The position numbers and the translations under genes were made by a program. A stretch of DNA of 64,000 bases, taken from Deinococcus sp. LM3 (GTDB lineage Bacteria; Deinococcota; Deinococci; Deinococcales; Deinococcaceae). Each line of letters starts with the position of its first letter. Position 1 is the first letter of the stretch. Shown piece after piece: positions 11,428 to 21,972 of the stretch. Location: assembly GCF_002017875.1 (NCBI RefSeq), contig NZ_MUFV01000001.1, forward strand, positions 2,630,501 to 2,694,500, in the 5' to 3' direction. The notes below the pieces were generated by a model. The model was not told where the DNA came from and made no database searches. It saw only the letters and a program-made list of their open reading frames with translations.

Positions 11428-12594
11428 TTATACCTTCTCGGCGTACGCGGCGCGCAGCACCTCGGCCACCTCGGGCCGCGTGAACTCGGCCGGCAGGTTC
11501 TCCCCGGCGCGCAGCTTCTCGCGGACCTTCGTGCCGCTCAGTACCAGGTGGTGGCTGCTGTCGTGCGGGCAGGTGCGCGGGCTGACGAGTTGACCGCAGG
11601 AGTTGCAGTAGAAGGTGTGCTCGAACTTCAGGATCTGGATGCCCAGTTCCTCGGGCGTGTATGCGCTGAAGATCTCCTGCGCGTCGTACGTGCCGTAGTA
11701 ACTGCCGACGCCCGCGTGGTCGCGGCCCACGATGAAGTGCGTCACGCCGTAGTTCCGCCGCGACAGGGCGTGCAGGATCGCCTCGCGCGGCCCGGCGTAA
11801 CGCATGGCGGCCGGGTACACGCTCAGCAGCGTGCGGGCCTGCGGGTAGTACCCCTCCAGCAGCACTTCGTAGGCCTTCACGCGGGTGTCGGCGGGCACGT
11901 CGTCGCCCTTGGTGGTGCCCACCAGCGGGTGCAGCAGCAGGCCGTCCACGAGTTCCAGCGCCACCTTCTGCAGGTACTCGTGCGCGCGGTGAATGGGGTT
12001 GCGGGTCTGGAAGGCCACGCTGGAACGCCAGCCGCGCGCCTCGATCACCCCCCGCACCTCGGCGGGCGTGCGGTGGTGGCGGGGGAACGCGCCGCGCGGG
12101 ATCTCGAACAGCGCGACCGGCCCGGCCAGGTTCACGTCCCCCTGGGCCAGCAGGGCGGCCACGCCGGGGTGCGCGGGGTCCTCGGTGCGGTAGACCTCGC
12201 GGGCTTCCAGGCTCCTGCGGGCCTCGTAGGCTTCCTGCACGTCGATCCAGCCGATGTCCTGCCCGCCGTGGCTCAGGACCACGCGGCCGCGCAGCCCGGC
12301 CTGCTCGCGCCCCACCGGTAGCGTGATGGGAATGCTCCAGGGCGTGCCGTCCGCGAGGCGCAACCGCTCGATGACCGACAGGTAGTCGGCCTCGTTCACG
12401 AAGCCGGTCAGGGGGGAGTATGCGCCGGTGGCGAGCATTTCGAGGTCGGCGGCGCTGCGGTCGCTGATGTTCAGGCGGGGCAGGCCAGCCAGTTCGGCCG
12501 GATCGAAGTCGTGGCCGGGTCGGCGCACGAGATTCACGAGGGTTCCGCCGAGGGGCGTGGGCAGCAGGGCGGATTCGGGCAGCAGGATGGTCAT
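11428..12594 (-). CDS. sat: Sulfate adenylyltransferase (ATP sulfurylase)
   Basis: The 388-residue enzyme makes adenosine 5'-phosphosulfate (APS) from sulfate and ATP, the activation step of assimilation. The hallmark motifs QTRNPIHRAHE and GRDHAGVG are visible. A C-terminal metal-site-like cluster (CNSCGQ ... CPHDSSHH) matches the short bacterial/archaeal single-chain type rather than CysDN. ATG at 12594 is chosen because GAGG lies about 9 nt upstream; a longer in-frame extension lacks support. It appears to have its own promoter region, which carries an ATAGTTGA element shared with the DUF4395-sir-cysC-cysH operon. Confidence 0.95.
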   Translation of the reverse strand: MTILLPESALLPTPLGGTLVNLVRRPGHDFDPAELAGLPRLNISDRSAADLEMLATGAYSPLTGFVNEADYLSVIERLRLADGTPWSIPITLPVGREQAGLRGRVVLSHGGQDIGWIDVQEAYEARRSLEAREVYRTEDPAHPGVAALLAQGDVNLAGPVALFEIPRGAFPRHHRTPAEVRGVIEARGWRSSVAFQTRNPIHRAHEYLQKVALELVDGLLLHPLVGTTKGDDVPADTRVKAYEVLLEGYYPQARTLLSVYPAAMRYAGPREAILHALSRRNYGVTHFIVGRDHAGVGSYYGTYDAQEIFSAYTPEELGIQILKFEHTFYCNSCGQLVSPRTCPHDSSHHLVLSGTKVREKLRAGENLPAEFTRPEVAEVLRAAYAEKV

Positions 12595-12642
12595 GAGAGG
12601 AACCTCGTGAAGGAACAGTGGGGCGGAGGGCATTGGTGGATC

Positions 12643-12657
12643 AAACTACTCAACTAT
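12643..12657 (-). promoter_or_regulatory. Shared sulfur-gene element upstream of sat
   Basis: On the minus strand ATAGTTGAGTAGTTT. The promoter region of the DUF4395-sir operon has ATAGTTGACTTGTTT (16065-16079), which differs at two positions. This could be a common regulator site or a conserved -35 region. Confidence 0.45.
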
Positions 12658-12726
12658 TCCGGGCAGGAAAAGCCGCTCGAAAGGGGCAGGCGGCGTTCCG
12701 GATGCGGTGAGGTCAACAGCGACGGT

Positions 12727-13406
<680 letters not shown>

Positions 13407-13410
<4 letters not shown>

Positions 13411-13939
13411 ACCTTCAGCGCCTCCAGCAGTTGCCGCACGCCCTCGTCCACGCTGATGCGGTCGGTGCGCAGGTGCAGGTCCGGGTTCTCGGGGGCCTCG
13501 TAGGGATCGCTGACGCCCGTGAAGTGCGGGATCTCCCCGGCAATGGCTTTCAGGTACAGGCCCTTCACGTCGCGTTCCGTCACGACTTCCAGCGGGGCGT
13601 CCACGAACACCTCCAGCGCACTCGGGAAGCTGTCCAGCACCTCGCGGCGCGTGTCGGCGTACGGGCTGATCGCGCTGACAAGCACCGTCACGCCATGCTT
13701 TGCCAGCAGGCCTGCCACGAACCCGATGCGGCGCACGTTCGTGTCCCGGTCGGCCTTCGAGAAGCCCAGGCCCTTGCTGAGGTTCTCGCGCACGGCGTCA
13801 CCGTCCAGCAGTTCCACGGCCACACCGCGCGCCAGGAGTTCCTGGTGCAGGGCGCCCGCCAGGGTGCTCTTGCCCGCGCCGCTCAGCCCGGTCAGCCACA
13901 CCACGCGGCCCGTACCGACGCTCCTGTCGGCCACGGCGG

Positions 13940-13943
<4 letters not shown>
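13407..13943 (-). CDS. cysC: Adenylylsulfate kinase
   Basis: The 178-residue kinase phosphorylates APS to PAPS. The P-loop GLSGAGKST (19-27), the DGDAVRENL segment and the FVDAPLEVVTERDVKGLY region match CysC throughout, and the length is standard. The start is GTG at 13943, overlapping the sulfite reductase stop (GTGA), and its stop overlaps the cysH start, so translation is coupled across the operon. Coexistence with an iron-sulfur APS reductase means PAPS may serve other sulfotransfer reactions. Confidence 0.95.
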
Positions 13944-15511
<1,568 letters not shown>

Positions 15512-15571
15512 GGGATGTCCTTTTGGTCGCGCGGGGCGGGGAGGCTTGTTCGGAAAGGGGCGTGGTGCGGC

Positions 15572-16033
15572 TCAGCGTTTCAGCAGTTGGTAGCGCAGGC
15601 GGCGGTACTGGAAGTACATGATGCATCCCACGCAGATCTTCTCGGTCAGGTTCAGGATGGCCAGCGCGATCACGACCACGCCCAGCAGCGCGCCCACGAC
15701 CGGCAGGCCCGTCAGGGTGAACGCGGCGGAGGCCAGCAGGAAGGTGCCGCCCACGCCCTGCGCGAAGTGGTGCGCGCGGGGATCCTCGTCCACGACCTCG
15801 GGGCTCAGGCCCAGGGATGGGCCCAGCAGGCGGTACGCGGCGCGCATGGGGGAGAGGTCAGGACGCACGGCGCCCAGCAGCATGGCCGCGCCCAGGATCA
15901 GCGTGAGGGCCGGGAGGGTCAGGATCACGGCCAGCAGCGTCACGAAGACCACGGCCAGCTGGTTGAACTTCAGGGCGCTGAGGTCCGTGCGGGCTGGTCG
16001 GGCCGGCTGTCGGGTGGGGGCGGAGGCAATCAT
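15572..16033 (-). CDS. DUF4395 membrane protein of sulfur operon
   Basis: The 153-residue protein has about four predicted membrane segments in two hydrophobic pairs (AVVFVTLLAVILTLPALTL and the region around GVVVIALAILNL). A conserved-looking CVGC motif (KICVGCIMYF) lies near the C-terminus, and the layout fits DUF4395. It is the first gene of the operon with sulfite reductase, cysC and cysH (60-nt gap), so a role in membrane redox or sulfur handling is likely but unproven. ATG at 16033 is preferred to an upstream ATG at 16075 because the promoter-like palindrome lies between the two. Confidence 0.7.
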   Translation of the reverse strand: MIASAPTRQPARPARTDLSALKFNQLAVVFVTLLAVILTLPALTLILGAAMLLGAVRPDLSPMRAAYRLLGPSLGLSPEVVDEDPRAHHFAQGVGGTFLLASAAFTLTGLPVVGALLGVVVIALAILNLTEKICVGCIMYFQYRRLRYQLLKR

Positions 16034-16040
16034 TGACAAA

Positions 16041-16079
16041 AAAGGTAAACCTTTATGGCGTACAAAACAAGTCAACTAT
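16041..16079 (-). promoter_or_regulatory. Promoter/operator region of the sulfite-reductase operon
   Basis: An inverted repeat AAAGGT-AA-ACCTTT (16041-16054) overlaps a TACCTT hexamer 8 nt before the DUF4395 start. Upstream lies ATAGTTGACTTGTTT (16065-16079, minus strand), the element also found before sat. The arrangement fits a repressor or activator site at the promoter. Confidence 0.45.
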
Positions 16080-16288
16080 CCAGACAGGTGCCCGGACGGT
16101 CCTCTCACGGGGCCCATACCGGCCCGCCGGGCGGTCACCGGACCCGTCCAGCACACCCGGATGCAGCTGACCTGCTGTCAAGCGCACCTGCAGCAACGCC
16201 CGTCCGGCCTGCCCGCTAGCCTGCCGGAGCCAGCCCCACCCCCGTCCCGCCGACCGCCGGCGCACCCCCACGCCCAGCAGGAGACCCC

Positions 16289-17761
16289 ATGACCGACCCC
16301 ACCCGGCCCACCAGCCCCGACCGACCCAGCCCCGACCGACCCAGCCCCGGCCAGTCCGGCCAGCCCCGGAGCAGTCGCCTCCGCCCGGCCCGTCGCGCAG
16401 GGCGTCCGCTGGCCGCCGCTGCCCTGGGCGCGCTGCTGCTGGCCGGCACGTACGCCGGCGCGACCGCCGTGTTCTCCAGCCGCGCCCAGACCCTCACCGC
16501 CGACCTGACCGCCACGCTGCGCGCCCGCGCCGCCGCCTCGGGCGCGCAGGTCGAGCAGGTGTCGTACACGCGCGGGTTCACGCACAGCACCCAGGTCCTG
16601 CGCCTCACCTTCAGCGAGGGCGGGACCAGTCAGGGCCTGATCGTCACGAACGACATCCAGCACGGCCCGCTGCCCGCCTTCCGGGGCGTCGGACAGGCCA
16701 CCGTGACCACCACCTTCCGCCCCGAGGACCCGCAGGCGCAGGCCGCCTACGCCCGCGCCTTCCCCACCCGCCAGCCCCAGATCGTGACCGCCATCGGCCT
16801 CGCCGGAGACACCCGCAGCCGCGTGGACGTTCCGGGCGGCACCGTCACCGAACAGGGCACCACCGTCAACTGGCAACCGCTGGGCGGCACCATGGACGTG
16901 CAGGGCAACGACACCCGCCTGAACCTCAGCTGGCCCGGCCTGACCGTCAGCGACCCCGGCGACGGCAACCCGACCAGCGGCAGCATCGGCCGCGTCACCC
17001 TGACCGGCGAGAACCGCCGCAACGGGCCAGAGGATCCCATCGGCCTGGGCCGCGCCACCCTGACTCTGGACCGCGCCTCCCTGAACGCCGACGCCGACTC
17101 CATGAACCTGACCGGCCTGAACATCAGCGCCGACACCACCGGGGAGGGCGACTACCTGAATAGCACCGTGAAGTACGACGTCGGCACGCTGACCCTGCCC
17201 AGCCCGAACGGCCCCCAGTCCCTGCGCGACCTGCAACTGCACCTGAGCCTCGGACACCTGGCCCGTGAACCGCTCGCCCGTCTCACGACCCTGCTGAACG
17301 AGGCGTCGCAGGACCAGCCGGACGCAAGCGGCGCGGCCAGCGACCCCCTCGCCGCCCTCAGTCCCGCGCAGCAGACGCAGGCCCGCGCCGACCTGCTCGC
17401 GCTGCTGAAAGACAACCCGGTGCTCAGGCTGGAGCGCCTGAACATCACGCAGCCCACCGGGAACGTCACCCTGACCGGTCAGCTGTCCCTGCCCGGCGCG
17501 GCCAGCCTGAGTGACCCGGAACTCCAGGGACTGGCCGACCAGCCCGCTGCGGCCCTGGCCCTGGCCGACCTGCAACTGAAACTCAGCGCCACCCGGGACG
17601 CCCTGAACACCCTGCTCGGCAACTTCGGCCCGCTGGCCGAACTGGCCGACATCGACACCCTGCTCGGCGCCGGGTACCTGACCCGCAGCGGCGACCAGCT
17701 GAGCCTCGACCTGCGGTTCGAGCAGGGCCGCGCCACCCTGAACGGCCAGCCCCTGGACTAG
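16289..17761 (+). CDS. DUF945/YdgA-like membrane-anchored protein
   Basis: The 490-residue protein has a Pro/Ser-rich cytoplasmic tail (1-40) containing short DRPSP repeats, one transmembrane helix (about 43-60, AAAALGALLLAGTYAGA), and a long extracytoplasmic beta-rich region. That region, with its repeated LTG/LSL patterns, resembles DUF945 (YdgA) proteins. The C-terminal part (about 300-490) is Leu-rich and helical. An AGGAG Shine-Dalgarno precedes ATG 16289. The gene stands alone between the divergent sulfur operon and the phosphoribosyltransferase pair. Function unknown; an envelope location is likely. Confidence 0.65.
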   Translation: MTDPTRPTSPDRPSPDRPSPGQSGQPRSSRLRPARRAGRPLAAAALGALLLAGTYAGATAVFSSRAQTLTADLTATLRARAAASGAQVEQVSYTRGFTHSTQVLRLTFSEGGTSQGLIVTNDIQHGPLPAFRGVGQATVTTTFRPEDPQAQAAYARAFPTRQPQIVTAIGLAGDTRSRVDVPGGTVTEQGTTVNWQPLGGTMDVQGNDTRLNLSWPGLTVSDPGDGNPTSGSIGRVTLTGENRRNGPEDPIGLGRATLTLDRASLNADADSMNLTGLNISADTTGEGDYLNSTVKYDVGTLTLPSPNGPQSLRDLQLHLSLGHLAREPLARLTTLLNEASQDQPDASGAASDPLAALSPAQQTQARADLLALLKDNPVLRLERLNITQPTGNVTLTGQLSLPGAASLSDPELQGLADQPAAALALADLQLKLSATRDALNTLLGNFGPLAELADIDTLLGAGYLTRSGDQLSLDLRFEQGRATLNGQPLD

Positions 17762-17857
17762 CCGTTGCCGGAAGGGCCGGCGCCGCCCAGTCCCCGGCTC
17801 CTCACCGGACCTCCCGGCCGCCGCAGCTGACCCGCTGTGCGGCGGGGAGGTCCGTAC

Positions 17858-17863
17858 TACACT
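17858..17863 (+). promoter_or_regulatory. -10 box, leaderless, of apt-like gene
   Basis: TACACT followed by exactly 7 nt and the GTG start at 17871. This spacing places the transcription start on the initiation codon. Confidence 0.6.
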
Positions 17864-17870
17864 GCTCAGA

Positions 17871-18404
<534 letters not shown>

Positions 18405-18441
18405 TCGGAGCCGCCGCGCACCGGGCTGCCATTCCCTTTGG

Positions 18442-18474
18442 GGGGAGGCGGCCCGCTCCAATGACCGCCTCCCC
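18442..18474 (+). terminator. Hairpin after apt-like gene
   Basis: Perfect 10-bp stem GGGGAGGCGG/CCGCCTCCCC with a 13-nt loop, 38 nt after the stop codon and lacking a T-run. It may be a terminator or a processing stem. Confidence 0.4.
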
Positions 18475-18544
18475 GCGTTCCGCCGGGCTGGACAGCCGCG
18501 TGGCCCGGCCGGGTGCACCTGAAGGCTCCCGCACGCGGGCAGGA

Positions 18545-18550
18545 TAGGGT
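18545..18550 (+). promoter_or_regulatory. -10 box, leaderless, of second PRTase-like gene
   Basis: TAGGGT followed by 7 nt and ATG 18558. It gives this paralogue its own promoter. Confidence 0.5.
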
Positions 18551-18557
18551 GTGGGCC

Positions 18558-19097
18558 ATGAACAACCCGAATGAACTGACCGTCAGGATCGGCAGTCTGG
18601 AACGCACCCTGCCGACCGTGCGCGCCGGGAACCTGGGCCGCGTGCCGCTGGTGGAATTCATTGGTGACAGTGAGTTCACGAACGCGGCGGCGCAGGAACT
18701 CGTCGCCCTGATTCCCGCGCAGACCGAGGTGCTGCTGACGGTCGTCACGAACGCCCTGCCGCTCACGCACGAACTGAGTGACCGCAGCGGCCTGCCGTAC
18801 GTCTGCGCGCGCAAGAAACGCCGCACGTACATGCAGTCCCCGCTGATTCAGGAGGTGCCGAGCATGACGCTGGGCGTCACCGAGACGCTGTGGCTGGACG
18901 GCCCGCACGCCGAGCGGCTGCGCGGCCGCCGGGTCGCCATCGTGCAGGACGTGATCGCCAGCGGCGGGACTGCCCAGGCGCTGGCCCGGCTGGTCGAGCG
19001 GGCCGGGGGGACCGTCACCGGGTACCTCGCGGCGTTCCGGCAGGGCCAGCCGCCCATGCAGGTCACGGTCCTTCAGGACCTGCCCCGCTCGCTGTAA
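18558..19097 (+). CDS. Phosphoribosyltransferase-like paralogue, altered PRPP motif
   Basis: The 179-residue product is similar in length and layout to the upstream PRTase (shared GDSEFT/GDTEVT, RKKRRTYMQSP versus RKTQKPYMVEP, and the C-terminal AxFxxGQ). In the PRPP motif the first acidic residue is replaced: VQDVIASGGT (Gln130, Asp131) instead of VDDVVSSGGT. That change may weaken catalysis and turn the protein into a ligand sensor or a regulatory subunit. The start ATG 18558 is supported by a leaderless -10. It probably arose by tandem duplication. Confidence 0.65.
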   Translation: MNNPNELTVRIGSLERTLPTVRAGNLGRVPLVEFIGDSEFTNAAAQELVALIPAQTEVLLTVVTNALPLTHELSDRSGLPYVCARKKRRTYMQSPLIQEVPSMTLGVTETLWLDGPHAERLRGRRVAIVQDVIASGGTAQALARLVERAGGTVTGYLAAFRQGQPPMQVTVLQDLPRSL

Positions 19098-19122
19098 CCC
19101 GCACCCGCCCGCGAGATTCGCG

Positions 19123-20004
19123 TCAGCGGGCGGCGCGCAGCAGGCCCGGCAGGTCGTCGGGCAGGCGGCGCATGGGCAGGTCGAACAGCGTGCGGGCCGG
19201 TTCGTTGGGGGCGGTGTTGCCTTCTTTCAGCATGGCGTACTGGTGGCGCGTGATGGGCGGGCTGGGCAGCACCTGCATCAGCGGCACGGCGAGGTCCATC
19301 AGGAACAGCGGGACCGGCACGATGGGTTTCTTCCGGCCCAGCGCCCCGAGTTCCAGTTCCAGCAGTTCCCGGAACGTGAATTCCTGCGGGCCGGTCAGGG
19401 CCAGCGTCTGCCCGGCGCCCAGGTCGGAACCCGCCGCCAGCGCGAAGGCCTGCGCCACGTCCTGCACGCTGACCGGCCGGAACGGGAAGCGGCCATCCCC
19501 GATCTGCGGCACGATCGGTGCGGTGCTCACGAGTTCCCGCAGGACCCGCCCGAAGAAATCATCGCCCGGCCCGAAGATCAGGCTGGGCTGAAAAACCGTC
19601 CAGTTCAGGCCGCTGGCCCGCACGAGTGCTTCCGCCTGCGCCTTGCTGCTGGAGTACCCGCTGGCGCTGTCCTCGCGCGCGCCCAGGGCGCTCATGTGCA
19701 CGTAGCGCGCGCCGCGTGGCGTGGCCGCCAGGACGTGGCGGGTGCCGTCCACATGCACGCGCGTGAAGGTCTGGTCGCCCTTCTCGGCGATGATGCCGAC
19801 CAGATGCACGACCGCCTGCGGGTCGGCCTGTCCCACGGCGCGCTGCACGCTGCCGGGATCGGTCACGTCCAGGGTCACGCCCCGCGCGCCGCCCACGTCA
19901 CGGCCCGAGCGGCTGCCGGCCGTGACGGTGTGTCCGTGCTTGAGCAGTTCGGCCACGACGGCCTTTCCGACGAAGCCGCTGGCTCCGGTCACGAGTACGT
20001 TCAT
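19123..20004 (-). CDS. NAD(P)-binding atypical SDR (NDUFA9-like)
   Basis: The 293-residue protein of the extended/atypical SDR class has the nucleotide motif GASGFVG (7-13). Its body fits the NDUFA9/YwnB-type epimerase-like family: the Val-His-Leu-Val-Gly-Ile segment, FQPSLIFGPGDDFF, and a late helix-rich C-terminus. The catalytic YxxxK is seen as YSSSK. The start overlaps the stop of the CarH-like gene (ATGA), so the two are co-transcribed. It may act in quinone or carotenoid metabolism given the context; the substrate is unknown. Confidence 0.7.
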   Translation of the reverse strand: MNVLVTGASGFVGKAVVAELLKHGHTVTAGSRSGRDVGGARGVTLDVTDPGSVQRAVGQADPQAVVHLVGIIAEKGDQTFTRVHVDGTRHVLAATPRGARYVHMSALGAREDSASGYSSSKAQAEALVRASGLNWTVFQPSLIFGPGDDFFGRVLRELVSTAPIVPQIGDGRFPFRPVSVQDVAQAFALAAGSDLGAGQTLALTGPQEFTFRELLELELGALGRKKPIVPVPLFLMDLAVPLMQVLPSPPITRHQYAMLKEGNTAPNEPARTLFDLPMRRLPDDLPGLLRAAR

Positions 20005-20981
20005 TCTGAACCTCCGGGAGGATGAGGGGGGGGTGCGCCGCCCAGCAGCCGGGCGGCGATCTGCTGCGCGGCGCTGGGCGCGTCGGGACCGGCGTACTCG
20101 CCGCCCAGCGTGCGCGCCAGGTGCGGCTGGCTGTTCAGCAGCGCTCCGCCCACGAACAGCGGCACGTTCAGGCCGTCCAGGTCGCGGCGGTGTTCCAGCG
20201 TCGACTCCAGCGCCCAGGGGCCGTTCAGGGCCAGCAGGACCGCGCGGGCCTCGCGCTGCCGGGCGTACACGGCCAGGTCGCCCAGCGGCACGTTCGCGCC
20301 CAGGTACGCCACGCGCACGCCCCGGCGGCGCAGCGCCAGGGTCAGCATCATCAGGCCCAGTTCATGCTGCTCCTGCGGGGCGCAGGCGGCCACGACCAGC
20401 GGCCCGAAGCCCGCCTGCACGCCCGCCACGTCCATCAGGCCCGAGATGCGTGAACGCAGGAACGCGGTCGCCTGATGCTCGTGCGCGACCGTGATCTCGC
20501 CGCGTTCCCAGCGGGCGCCGATCTCGATCATGGTGGGGCTGATCACGTCGGTCATGACGACCTCGACCGGAATCTGCGCGTGCGCCTCGGACAGCACGGC
20601 CGCCGCGCGGTCCGTGTCGGAATCGATCAGCGCCTGCGTGAGCAGCGCCGACCACTGCGCGCCGCTGCGGCCCTGCTCGGGCGCCGCGCGGTCCGGGGCG
20701 GCCGGGGTGGGTGCCGGGCCGGCACCGGCCGTCATGGCGTGCAGGGTCAGCTCGGCGGCGCGGCTGGCCGGCACGCCCGACTGCAACTGCGACTGCATGT
20801 ACTGAATGGCGGCCACGTCCCCCGGCGAGTACAGGCGGTACCCGCTGGCGTTGCGGGCGGGGTGCGGAAAGCCGTAACGGCGCTCCCACTGCCGCAGCGT
20901 CGTGGCCGGCACGCCGGTCTGCGCCTCGACCTCCGAGGCGGTGAACATTCCGGTCTGGGACCGTCCGGCAGTGGGCTTCAT
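20001..20981 (-). CDS. CarH-like MerR regulator with B12-binding photosensor domain
   Basis: 326 residues. The N-terminal MerR helix-turn-helix (about 12-80, TASEVEAQTGVPATTLRQWE) is followed by a cobalamin-binding module. Both CarH hallmarks are visible: Wx9EH (Trp158, Glu168, His169), and the axial-ligand motif in the (D/E)xHxxG form, EQHELG with His206. In the CarH family, adenosylcobalamin-bound tetramers repress carotenoid genes in the dark and release DNA in light. The gene is divergent from a UbiA-desaturase pair, matching such a role, and upstream of the SDR gene. The upstream ATAGG-type start region contains CACAAT 8 nt before the ATG. Confidence 0.88.
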   Translation of the reverse strand: MKPTAGRSQTGMFTASEVEAQTGVPATTLRQWERRYGFPHPARNASGYRLYSPGDVAAIQYMQSQLQSGVPASRAAELTLHAMTAGAGPAPTPAAPDRAAPEQGRSGAQWSALLTQALIDSDTDRAAAVLSEAHAQIPVEVVMTDVISPTMIEIGARWERGEITVAHEHQATAFLRSRISGLMDVAGVQAGFGPLVVAACAPQEQHELGLMMLTLALRRRGVRVAYLGANVPLGDLAVYARQREARAVLLALNGPWALESTLEHRRDLDGLNVPLFVGGALLNSQPHLARTLGGEYAGPDAPSAAQQIAARLLGGAPPPHPPGGSE

Positions 20982-21000
20982 CTCGGCCTATTGTGACGCA

Positions 21001-21069
21001 CGGACAGTCCGCCGGATGGTAAGGATTGCGCCCAAGGGGCATCTGCCCGGCCCGCCACGTGCCTACAAT
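21001..21069 (+). promoter_or_regulatory. Divergent carH/ubiA control region
   Basis: The 99-bp intergenic region holds an 11-bp palindrome CGGACAGTCCG (21001-21011) and a good -10 box TACAAT (21064-21069) for the UbiA gene with no recognisable -35. This pattern is expected of a promoter under repressor control. Binding by the CarH-like protein is inference. Confidence 0.45.
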
Positions 21070-21080
21070 GCGGACTGCTC

Positions 21081-21971
21081 ATGTCAGGCGCCGTCTCTCC
21101 CCGAACCCACCGGCTGCCGCTGCGGCGCCTGCTGACCGTGTCCCGCCCGGCGCTGTGGGTGAACACGGTCGGCACGCTCGTCACGGGCGTGTGGCTCTCG
21201 GGCCGCCTGTACACCCTGGACCCGGCCACGCTGCTGCTGCTGGCGTACCTGACGCTACCGTTCAACCTGCTGATCTACGGCCTGAACGACCTGTCCGACC
21301 GCGAGGAGGACGCCCGCTCGTCCCGCAAGGGCGGCTGGCAGGGCGCGCGCCTGACCCTGGCCGAGGGCGGCCCGCTGCTGCGCGCCACGCTGCTGCTGAA
21401 CGTGCCGGCGCTGCTGCTGCTGACGCTGCTGCTGCCGCCGGCCGCGACGGCTGTGCTGCTGCTGTCGGCGGTATTGTTCGCGGCGTACAGCCTGCCGCCC
21501 CTGCGCCTGAAGGGCCGCCCCTTCCTGGACGGCCTGAGTAACGTCGCCTACGCCCTGCCGCTGATCCTCCCGGCCCTGACGCTGGGCAGCCCCGCCCCGT
21601 GGGGGCCGCTGCTGGCCCTCATGAGCTACTCGGTCGGAAAGCACGCCTTCGACGCCGCGCAGGACATCCCCGCCGACCGGGCCGCCGGGACGCGCACGGT
21701 CGCCACCACCCTGGGCGTGCGGGGCAGCGCCGCCTACGCCCTGGCGTGGTTCGCGCTGGCGGCCGCGCTGCTGTGGCCCGCGTCGAAACTGACGGCGCTG
21801 GCGCTGCTGCTGACCTGCGGCGGCATGGCCCTGGGCCTGCTGCGCCGCCCCACGCCGGAACGGGCCGCGCGGCTGTACCCGCTGAGTATCGTCACGCCCT
21901 GGATCGTGGGCGCCGTGGCGGGCGTGCAGCTCGTGTACCTGCTGGCGCGCGGCCAGTGGACCGGCCTGTAG
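21081..21971 (+). CDS. UbiA-family prenyltransferase
   Basis: The 296-residue integral membrane protein has about eight hydrophobic helices. The first Asp-rich motif of the UbiA superfamily is visible as NDLSDREED (about 70-78), and the second as the DAAQDIPADRAAGT segment (about 190-203). These bind Mg-prenyl diphosphate. Next to a carotenoid desaturase-type gene and a CarH-like regulator, a role in carotenoid or quinone prenyl transfer is likely (lycopene-elongase-type members exist). The exact acceptor cannot be read from sequence. Confidence 0.8.
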   Translation: MSGAVSPRTHRLPLRRLLTVSRPALWVNTVGTLVTGVWLSGRLYTLDPATLLLLAYLTLPFNLLIYGLNDLSDREEDARSSRKGGWQGARLTLAEGGPLLRATLLLNVPALLLLTLLLPPAATAVLLLSAVLFAAYSLPPLRLKGRPFLDGLSNVAYALPLILPALTLGSPAPWGPLLALMSYSVGKHAFDAAQDIPADRAAGTRTVATTLGVRGSAAYALAWFALAAALLWPASKLTALALLLTCGGMALGLLRRPTPERAARLYPLSIVTPWIVGAVAGVQLVYLLARGQWTGL

Positions 21972-21972
21972 G

